Assembly: GCA_021203425.1 (NCBI GenBank)
Contig: JAJQBF010000061.1
Span: 1 to 19,875, forward strand
Reading direction: 5' to 3'
DNA from: Clostridiales bacterium
Lineage (GTDB): Bacteria > Bacillota > Clostridia > Lachnospirales > CAG-274
DNA: 19,875 bases
A program made the translations under genes and the position numbers. Positions within the stretch are counted from its first letter, which is position 1. Each line of letters opens with the position of its first letter. Of the stretch, positions 13,250 to 19,875 are shown piece by piece. The notes under the pieces are model-generated. The model was not told the DNA's origin, searched no databases, and saw nothing but the letters and a program-made list of their open reading frames with translations.

Positions 13250-16073
13250 ATTTCAATAGTTTTTTCAAATATTGCCCTGTGTATGACTCTTCACAGGCGG
13301 CAACCTCCTCCGGTGTACCTTGGGCGACAACTCTGCCGCCTCCGTCTCCCCCTTCGGGGCCTAAATCTATAATATAGTCTGCCGTTTTTATAACGTCAAG
13401 GTTATGCTCGATAACAACAACGGTATTTCCGCCTTCCATAAGCCTTTGAATAATATTAATCAGCTTATGAACATCGGCAGTATGCAGCCCCGTTGTAGGT
13501 TCATCTAAAACGTAAATTGTTTTGCCTGTTGCCGTTCGGGAAAGCTCCGTTGCCAGCTTTACTCTTTGAGCCTCTCCGCCGGAAAGTGTAGTTGATGCCT
13601 GACCTAATTTTATATAGGAAAGACCTACATCGTTAAGGGTTTCAAGCTTTTTTCTTATTTTGGGCAGGTGCTTGAAAAACTCCAAAGCCTCTTCCACTGT
13701 CATATCCAAAACGTCGGAAATGGACTTGTCTTTGTATTTAACCTCAAGAGTTTCTCTGTTATAGCGCTTTCCGTGGCAAACCTCACAGGGAACATATATA
13801 TCGGGAAGAAAATTCATTTCGATTTTCATTATGCCGTCGCCGCAGCAGGCCTCGCACCTGCCGCCTTTTACATTAAATGAAAATCTGCCCTTTGTATAGC
13901 CCTTCATTTTTGCCTCGGGAACACCGGCAAACAAATCTCTTATAAGGTCAAAAAGACTTGTATATGTTGCCGGGTTTGAACGGGGTGTTCTGCCTATGGG
14001 AGACTGATCGATATTTATTATTTTGTCAAGAGCCTCATAGCCTGTGACGGACTTAACCTTTCCGGCTTTTATTCTGGCTCTGTTAAGCTTTTTAGCAAGG
14101 GTTTTATATAAAATTTGGTTTACAAGAGAGCTTTTGCCCGAACCGGAAACACCTGTCACACAGACGAAAAGCCCTAAGGGAATATCTACATTCAGCTTTT
14201 TTAAATTGTTGACCTCTGCTCCCCTTATTTTCAGCTTGTTTTTACCGGGCTTTCGCCTTTTTTCGGGAACGGGAATTTCCATTCTTCCGCTTAAATAATT
14301 TCCCGTAACGGACTCTTCACATTTCAAAAGTCCTTCTACATCTCCCGAATAAACCACCTCGCCGCCGTTAAGTCCGGCGCCGGGGCCTATGTCTATAATA
14401 TTATCCGCCGCAAGTATTGTGTCTGAGTCATGTTCTACCACAATAAGAGTATTTCCCAAGTCACGAAGATTTTTAAGTGTGGCAAGGAGCTTGTCATTAT
14501 CTCTTTGATGAAGACCTATGCTGGGTTCGTCAAGTATATAAAGAACTCCTACAAGCCCGGAGCCTATTTGTGTGGCAAGCCTTATTCGCTGAGATTCTCC
14601 GCCGGAAAGGGTTCCGGCTGTTCTTGAAAGTGTCAGATAATCAAGTCCTACGTCTGAAAGAAAGCTTATTCTGGCTTTAATTTCTTTTAAAACAAGGTCT
14701 GCAACGGCTTTCTGTCTGCTTGTAAGCTCCAAATCTCTGAAAAATACCTTAAGTTCCTTAATTGATTTTGCCGTTACGTCGGAAATGCTTAAGTCTCCTA
14801 TTGTTACAGCCAAATATTCCGGGCGGAGCCGCTTTCCCTTACAGGCAGGGCAGGTTATATTTGTCATATAAGCCTCATATTCTTTTTTCGAGGCCTCTGA
14901 GTATGTTTCCGAATACCTCTTTTTTAAGTTGTTTACGATTCCTTCAAAGAAAAAGTCATAGCTTTTGACTGTTCCGCCGCTTGTAAAGGTAACGGGTATA
15001 AATTCGCCGCCGTCTCCGTACATAATATAGTCCTTTGTTTCTTCCGGCAGGTCTTTGTAAGGCAGGTCGAGGTCAATATTATGACGTTTGGAAAGCTGAA
15101 GAAAAAGACTGCGGCTCATTGAGCCGTCTGTTGTTATTGCGTTCCAGCCGTAAACAGCTATAGCCCCATGATTGATTGAAAGCTCGGGAACGGGCACAAT
15201 AAGATCCGGATCGAATATGAGCTTTGCCCCCAAACCGGAACACTCGGGGCAGGCGCCGTGAGGATTATTAAATGAGAACATTCTGGGTTCGATTTCCTCT
15301 ATGCTTATTCCGCAGTCGGGGCAGGCAAAATTCTGCGAGAATGTAAGCTCTTCCTCTCCTGTATCTATAAGGAGAATTCCTCCCGTCAGTGCCATAGCTG
15401 TTTCCACAGACTGGGTAAGACGCTTTTCAATGCCCTCTTTTACAATAAGCCTGTCTATTACTATTTCAATTGCGTGCTTTTTGTTTTTTTCAAGCTTTAT
15501 TTCTTCGGAAAGATCGTAAATTATTCCGTCGATTCTTACCCTTACATAACCGCTTTTCTTTGCGTCCTCGAGAATTTTGACGTGTTCGCCTTTTCTCCCT
15601 CTGACAACGGGGGCTAAAAGCTGAAGTCTTGTTCTTTCGGGAAGTGACATAATTTTATCTACAATCTGGTCTACGCTTTGCCTTTCTATTACCCTGCCGC
15701 ATTTGGGGCAGTGGGGAATTCCGGCTCTGGCAAAAAGCAAGCGGAGATAGTCGTAAATCTCCGTAACCGTACCCACTGTGGAACGGGGATTGTTGTTTGT
15801 TGTTTTCTGGTCGATTGAAATAGCCGGAGAAAGCCCGTCTACGCTGTCGGCATCGGGCTTGTCCATCTGACCTAAAAACATTCTTGCGTAGGAAGAAAGG
15901 CTTTCAACATACCGTCTTTGCCCCTCGACATATATTGTGTCAAAAGCAAGGCTTGACTTTCCCGAACCGCTTAAACCCGTAAAAACATTCAGCTTGTTCC
16001 TCGGCACAGTTACATCTATATTTTTTAAATTGTTTTCTCTTGCACCTTTTATAATTATGCAGTCGTTTTCCAT
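13248..16073 (-). CDS. uvrA: Excinuclease ABC subunit A
   Basis: UvrA recognises DNA damage in nucleotide excision repair and loads UvrB. The 941-residue length is typical. The protein has two ABC ATPase modules: Walker A GLSGSGKSS at 33-41 and GVSGSGKSS in the second half. Signature motifs are LSGGESQRIRLATQ and LSGGEAQRVKLATE, with Walker B YILDEPSIGLHQRD and YVLDEPTTGLHTAD. Zinc modules are seen at CPKCGRVIERQ, CPDCGISIEE with CPECSGLG, and the C-terminal CEACCGDGIMKIEMNFLPDIYVPCEVC region. An AAGAGGTG sequence precedes the ATG at 16073. It is 32 bases downstream of a YhcG-type nuclease gene, not of uvrB directly, and probably shares a transcript with both. Confidence 0.98.
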   Translation of the reverse strand: MENDCIIIKGARENNLKNIDVTVPRNKLNVFTGLSGSGKSSLAFDTIYVEGQRRYVESLSSYARMFLGQMDKPDADSVDGLSPAISIDQKTTNNNPRSTVGTVTEIYDYLRLLFARAGIPHCPKCGRVIERQSVDQIVDKIMSLPERTRLQLLAPVVRGRKGEHVKILEDAKKSGYVRVRIDGIIYDLSEEIKLEKNKKHAIEIVIDRLIVKEGIEKRLTQSVETAMALTGGILLIDTGEEELTFSQNFACPDCGISIEEIEPRMFSFNNPHGACPECSGLGAKLIFDPDLIVPVPELSINHGAIAVYGWNAITTDGSMSRSLFLQLSKRHNIDLDLPYKDLPEETKDYIMYGDGGEFIPVTFTSGGTVKSYDFFFEGIVNNLKKRYSETYSEASKKEYEAYMTNITCPACKGKRLRPEYLAVTIGDLSISDVTAKSIKELKVFFRDLELTSRQKAVADLVLKEIKARISFLSDVGLDYLTLSRTAGTLSGGESQRIRLATQIGSGLVGVLYILDEPSIGLHQRDNDKLLATLKNLRDLGNTLIVVEHDSDTILAADNIIDIGPGAGLNGGEVVYSGDVEGLLKCEESVTGNYLSGRMEIPVPEKRRKPGKNKLKIRGAEVNNLKKLNVDIPLGLFVCVTGVSGSGKSSLVNQILYKTLAKKLNRARIKAGKVKSVTGYEALDKIINIDQSPIGRTPRSNPATYTSLFDLIRDLFAGVPEAKMKGYTKGRFSFNVKGGRCEACCGDGIMKIEMNFLPDIYVPCEVCHGKRYNRETLEVKYKDKSISDVLDMTVEEALEFFKHLPKIRKKLETLNDVGLSYIKLGQASTTLSGGEAQRVKLATELSRTATGKTIYVLDEPTTGLHTADVHKLINIIQRLMEGGNTVVVIEHNLDVIKTADYIIDLGPEGGDGGGRVVAQGTPEEVAACEESYTGQYLKKLLK

Positions 16074-16105
16074 TGTTACACCTCTTGATGCAGTTTAATA
16101 ATTTG

Positions 16106-17164
16106 TTATTTTTGCAGTTCAATTTCAATTTCTTCAATAGAAGGCATCGAACCTTTAAAATCTGTAGGATATATCTTTGACAGTTCATATTCCGAAATAC
16201 CTATAGGTTGATTTACAGATTCTAAAGCATACTGGGCTGTAAGATTATTTTTATCTTTACAAATAAGCAAGCCTATTGTAGGATTATCCGTTTCGGTTTT
16301 TAGTGCGTGATTTACGGCAGACACATAAAAGCCCAGCTGACCTAAACGAGAGGGTTCGAATTTAACTGTTTTTAATTCTACAACTGCATATGCGTGAATT
16401 TGTGTGTTATAAAATAAAAGATCTATAAAAAATTCGTCATCACCGACATTTATTCTGTACTGTCTTCCCATAAATGAAAATCCCGAGCCTAATTCCAATA
16501 GAAATTTTGTTATATTACTCACAAGTGCATCCTCAAGCTCCTTTTCGTTATATCTTTCCTGAATTGTGAGAAAATCAAAGCTATAAGGGTCTTTTGTTAA
16601 TTCCTGTGCAAGATCACTTTGCGGAACCGGTAATATTTGCTTGAAATTTGTTACAGCTTTTCCTTTTTTCTCGTATAAGCCTGAATCAAGAAAATTGAGC
16701 AAAACAGCTCTGCTCCAGTTATGTTCTATAGTTTGCTTTACGTAAAATATCGCTTTTGGGGTATTTTTCCTGCATTTGTTTATGATCTGAATATGGTGTC
16801 CCCAAGGAATCATAAATAAATGGGCTTTGCTGAAATCGTCAACAGGCTGTTGACGATTTTGAAAATACTGAGAATAAAGTTCATAAAAATAACGTGTATA
16901 TTTTAAATTTGTTACCGAAAATCCCTTACTATTGGGAATTTCTTTTTTTAAATCTTGACTTAGTTTTGCAAAAAATGCAGAACCATAAGTGTTTTCACTG
17001 CTTGATTCGGAAATATCATGTCCTATCGAATAGTAAAATTCAACGAGTGATTGATTTACGGTGATTACAGCTTTAAGCTGATTGTTTAAATAGCGTTCCT
17101 TAAGAGTTTTGAGCCAGTCAACATATTCCATATTTTCTATTTTTATAAGTTTTTCGGGTTTCAT
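16106..17164 (-). CDS. YhcG/DUF1016 family PD-(D/E)XK nuclease-fold protein
   Basis: From the ATG at 17164 the protein has 352 residues. Residues about 12-170 match the DUF1016 N-terminal helical domain (LVEFYYSIGHDI, LKYTRYFYELY, IPWGHH). Residues about 195-345 match the YhcG C-terminal nuclease domain (FLLELGSGFSFMGRQYRI, then FFIDLLFYN and AVVELK). The likely catalytic residues Asp248, Glu263 and Lys265 are all present, so it may be an active DNA nuclease. A GTG at 17173 extends the frame but overlaps the AGGAG at 17173-17177 that serves the ATG at 8-base spacing. The gene stands between uvrB and uvrA, normally neighbours. Three sampled 60-base blocks give 59 of 180 G+C (33%) against 80 of 180 (44%) for blocks of uvrA and uvrB, a sign of acquisition. 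Biological role is not established; members are common in variable and defence-rich regions. Confidence 0.87.
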   Translation of the reverse strand: MKPEKLIKIENMEYVDWLKTLKERYLNNQLKAVITVNQSLVEFYYSIGHDISESSSENTYGSAFFAKLSQDLKKEIPNSKGFSVTNLKYTRYFYELYSQYFQNRQQPVDDFSKAHLFMIPWGHHIQIINKCRKNTPKAIFYVKQTIEHNWSRAVLLNFLDSGLYEKKGKAVTNFKQILPVPQSDLAQELTKDPYSFDFLTIQERYNEKELEDALVSNITKFLLELGSGFSFMGRQYRINVGDDEFFIDLLFYNTQIHAYAVVELKTVKFEPSRLGQLGFYVSAVNHALKTETDNPTIGLLICKDKNNLTAQYALESVNQPIGISEYELSKIYPTDFKGSMPSIEEIEIELQK

Positions 17165-17209
17165 AATTAACACTCCTATTTAAAAGTAAAGAAAATTTTA
17201 AACCGACAT

Positions 17210-19192
17210 TTAAAGCAACAGCAGTTCATTAAGCCTTTTAATCTCATCTCTCAGCTCGGCGGCCTCTTCAAATTTAAGCTCCATGGCAAATTTTTTCATT
17301 TTTTCCGTCAAATCGTTTATCAAAATCTTTATTTCGGCAGGAGACATAGACTCAGGGTCTTTTTCAAGCTTTGCTGACTTTTTGCCCGTTACCGCCTCGG
17401 TGGCCTTAATTATTTCGTGAACCTTTTTTATAATTGTTTTGGGAACAATTCCATGTTCCTCATTATATCTCTTTTGAATTTCACGTCTTCTTGCTGTTTC
17501 TTCCACAGCATTTTTAATAGAATCCGTCATAACGTCGGCATACATTATAACCCGTCCTTCGGCATTCCTTGCAGCTCTGCCTATTGTCTGAATAAGGGAA
17601 GTTTCCGAACGGAGAAAGCCCTCCTTATCGGCGTCTAATATAACCACAAGAGCGGTTTCGGGAATATCAAGACCCTCCCTTAAAAGGTTTATTCCCACAA
17701 GAACGTCAAACTCACCTAAGCGGAGATTTCTTATAATTTCAAGTCTTTCCAGTGTGTCAACGTCCGAATGGAGATAGTTTACCTTTATTCCGTTTTCCGC
17801 AAGATATTTTGTTAAGTCTTCCGCCATTTTTTTCGTAAGAGTGGTTATCAGAACTCTCCAGCCCTTTTTAACGGTTTTATTTATTTCCGTTATGATGTCA
17901 TCAATCTGCCCTTCAACAGGTCTTATCTCTATTTCCGGGTCAAGAAGTCCGGTAGGTCTTAAAATTTGTTCCACAACATTTTCGGAATGTGCCTTTTCAT
18001 ACTTATTGGGTGTTGCGGAAACAAAAAGCATTTGATTCATTTTTTCTTCAAACTCTTCAAATTTAAGGGGGCGGTTGTCAAGGGCTGAAGGCAGACGAAA
18101 GCCGTAATCCACAAGGGACATTTTTCTGGAACGGTCGCCGTTATACATTCCCCCTACCTGAGGAATCGAAACATGAGATTCATCTACGATTGTAATGAAA
18201 TCCTTTGGAAAATAGTCTATAAGTGTGTGGGGAGTGCTGCCTTCGGCTCTTCCCGAAAGATGTCTTGAATAGTTTTCTATTCCCGAGCAAAAGCCCATTT
18301 CCGCCATCATTTCCAAATCGTAGTTTGTTCTTTCGGCTATTCTCTGGGCTTCCACATATTTTTCTTCCGATTTAAAAAATTTAACCCTTTCCGCAAGCTC
18401 CTCCTGTATTGCTGCAATGGCTTTTAACATTTTATCTCTGTTTATAACATAGTGACTGGCAGGGTAAATACAAATATGGTTTCTTCTGCCCTTTACATTA
18501 CCCGTAAGGGAATCTATTTCGGAAATTCTGTCAACCTCGTCGCCGAAAAACTCAACTCTGTAGGCAGTGTCGGAGCTTTCCGCCGGAAAAATTTCAATGG
18601 TATCCCCTCTTACTCTGAAAGTTCCTCTTGTAAAGTTGATGTCGTTTCTGTCATACTGAATTTCAACCAGCTTTTTTTGTATATTCGTCATATCCCTAAT
18701 CATTCCCGGGCGAAGAGAAACGCACATTTCATTATAGTCGATAGGGTCGCCTAAACCGTATATGCAGGAAACAGACGCAACAATTATAACATCTCTTCTT
18801 TCGAAAAGGGCAGCTGTTGCCGAGTGGCGCAGCTTGTCTATTTCGTCATTCACCGAAGAGTCCTTTGCTATATAAGTGTCGGAAGAGGGAACGTAAGCTT
18901 CGGGCTGATAATAGTCATAATAGCTTACAAAATATTCAACAGCATTTTCGGGAAAAAATTCCTTAAATTCATTATAAAGCTGTGCGGCAAGTGTTTTGTT
19001 ATGGGCTAAAACAAGGGTTGGGCGGTTAAGCTGTTCTATTATATTTGCCATTGTAAATGTTTTTCCCGAGCCGGTTACCCCCAAAAGGGTTTGATATTTA
19101 CAGCCTTCTCTAAAGCCCTTTACAAGCTCTGCAATAGCCTCCGGCTGATCCCCCGTAGGGGCGAAATTTGACACAAGCTTAAAATGATCCAT
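17210..19192 (-). CDS. uvrB: Excinuclease ABC subunit B
   Basis: UvrB is the helicase-like damage-verification subunit that receives DNA from UvrA and recruits UvrC. From the ATG at 19192 it has 660 residues: Walker A GVTGSGKT at 38-45, the damage-probing beta-hairpin region (YFVSYYDYYQPEAYVP onward), TIVDESHVSIPQ as the DEAD-type box, helicase motif VI QTIGRAARNAEGRV, and a C-terminal UVR domain (KMKKFAMELKFEEAAELRDEI) that contacts UvrC. An ATG at 19201 in the same frame directly abuts the AAAGGAG at 19202-19208, so it is too close to use. The ATG at 19192 has 9-base spacing. It begins 42 bases after the upstream membrane protein gene and is followed by the YhcG-type gene. Confidence 0.97.
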   Translation of the reverse strand: MDHFKLVSNFAPTGDQPEAIAELVKGFREGCKYQTLLGVTGSGKTFTMANIIEQLNRPTLVLAHNKTLAAQLYNEFKEFFPENAVEYFVSYYDYYQPEAYVPSSDTYIAKDSSVNDEIDKLRHSATAALFERRDVIIVASVSCIYGLGDPIDYNEMCVSLRPGMIRDMTNIQKKLVEIQYDRNDINFTRGTFRVRGDTIEIFPAESSDTAYRVEFFGDEVDRISEIDSLTGNVKGRRNHICIYPASHYVINRDKMLKAIAAIQEELAERVKFFKSEEKYVEAQRIAERTNYDLEMMAEMGFCSGIENYSRHLSGRAEGSTPHTLIDYFPKDFITIVDESHVSIPQVGGMYNGDRSRKMSLVDYGFRLPSALDNRPLKFEEFEEKMNQMLFVSATPNKYEKAHSENVVEQILRPTGLLDPEIEIRPVEGQIDDIITEINKTVKKGWRVLITTLTKKMAEDLTKYLAENGIKVNYLHSDVDTLERLEIIRNLRLGEFDVLVGINLLREGLDIPETALVVILDADKEGFLRSETSLIQTIGRAARNAEGRVIMYADVMTDSIKNAVEETARRREIQKRYNEEHGIVPKTIIKKVHEIIKATEAVTGKKSAKLEKDPESMSPAEIKILINDLTEKMKKFAMELKFEEAAELRDEIKRLNELLLL

Positions 19193-19234
19193 ATAAAGCA
19201 TCTCCTTTATAGTACATCTGCCGCCGAATCTTCA

Positions 19235-19875
19235 TCAGCTGCTCTCCCCTTCCGTCTGCACTGTTGTTTCGGAAGAACCTGTTTCTGTTTCGGGTTCAGC
19301 CGGAAGAGAGGCTTTATAGGTTTCTGCGGCACTCGTAAAACTGCTTGAAAGTGTTGTATCATTTGATATACATATCATCGCTCTGCTTATGTATTTTGTT
19401 TTGTCATCTTTTATATATTCCATTATATTCGCCGCAAGCGCCTCAACATTAAAAACATAGCTTTTACATGATTTCACAAGCTCTTCACTGCCGCTGTCAT
19501 AATATCCCGAAAGGGTTGTATAATAGCTTATCTGGTTAAGCCGTATACTTTCGGCAACATCATAAAGATGTTCATTGTCGCTTGTGGAGTTTGCCATATT
19601 GTTTACTTCTGTTTTGAGCCTTTCCATATAATCCTTTGAATTTTGGAAAATATAGGCGGCGGTATCATAAAGATCCGGTTTTTCTTCAGGTTCTTCTTTC
19701 GGTGTCACCGTAATGATTTTAAGACCGCCGCCCTCTGTTTCGTCTGTTTTTTCTCTTTCGTCCAGCAGATCAGCTGCTTTTTTAACCGGAGCCGATACAG
19801 TTTGGGTCTTATTAAGGCATATTTGTACAACGACGGAAACAACAATAATTATAAGCAGTAAAATTACTATTATGT
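19235..19875 (-). CDS. Unknown single-pass membrane-anchored protein (5' end missing)
   Basis: The frame is open from the stop at 19235 to the right edge of the window, so the true start lies outside; 212 residues are visible. The visible N-terminus is a hydrophobic helix (IIVILLLIIIVVSVVVQICL), suggesting an anchor with the rest outside the cell. A Lys/Glu- and Gly-rich linker and a Glu/Pro segment (TPKEEPEEKPD) follow. Next is a mostly helical domain of about 120 residues with several Tyr, Asn and Ser positions (TAAYIFQNSKDYMERLK at its start). It ends with an acidic, Thr/Ser-rich tail (ETETGSSETTVQTEGESS). A GTG at 19708 could be taken as a start, but it would cut off the membrane helix, so the longer frame is preferred. 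I recognise no family. It is likely cotranscribed with uvrB. Confidence 0.7.
   Translation of the reverse strand, partial: IIVILLLIIIVVSVVVQICLNKTQTVSAPVKKAADLLDEREKTDETEGGGLKIITVTPKEEPEEKPDLYDTAAYIFQNSKDYMERLKTEVNNMANSTSDNEHLYDVAESIRLNQISYYTTLSGYYDSGSEELVKSCKSYVFNVEALAANIMEYIKDDKTKYISRAMICISNDTTLSSSFTSAAETYKASLPAEPETETGSSETTVQTEGESS

Overview
The window looks like chromosomal DNA of an AT-leaning Gram-positive anaerobe of the class Clostridia (Bacillota). Three things point there. The proteins are closest in style to clostridial families: a yidC-jag pair, a group II BirA with an HTH domain, and a BioB-BioY-BirA cluster. The ribosome binding sites are strong AGGAGG types. Hand-counted blocks of the core genes run at about 44% G+C. 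I cannot name a genus from sequence alone. Nearly all genes lie on the minus strand and read from right to left.

Layout, left to right. Positions 1-1140 (plus strand): a signal-less Amidase_2 endolysin with a C-terminal two-repeat wall-binding region and a well-formed internal ribosome binding site that could yield the binding region alone. A hairpin at about 1157-1188 separates it from the convergent jag (khpB) and yidC genes, which have their own promoter at 3386-3414. Next, 3444-9634 is a probable operon read in the order glmM, glmS, mtnN, AI-2E-type permease, CPBP protease, with a near-consensus promoter at 9759-9787. It joins amino-sugar and cell-wall precursor synthesis to SAH/MTA recycling and two membrane proteins. 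A strong hairpin terminator at 9849-9886 closes the biotin operon birA-bioB-bioY (12516 to 9935), whose promoter overlaps a candidate BirA operator.

At 12816-13201 (plus strand) there is a small phage-style gene with its own promoter, an excellent ribosome binding site and a terminator. Its reading frame is broken by one missing T in a T run near the start, so a simple ORF scan misses it. From 13248 to 19875 (minus strand) comes the nucleotide excision repair pair uvrB and uvrA. The usual adjacency is interrupted by an AT-rich YhcG/DUF1016-type PD-(D/E)XK nuclease gene. A membrane-anchored unknown protein lies upstream of uvrB and runs off the right edge.

Most of the window is ordinary housekeeping sequence. 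The unusual points are: the internal start in the endolysin; the frameshifted orphan phage gene; the nuclease inserted inside the uvr locus; a biotin synthase lacking one classical [2Fe-2S] cysteine; the biotin operator; and a yidC-jag pair detached from its usual rpmH-rnpA and mnmE neighbours. I saw no rRNA, tRNA, CRISPR array, insertion sequence or complete new multi-gene defence system.
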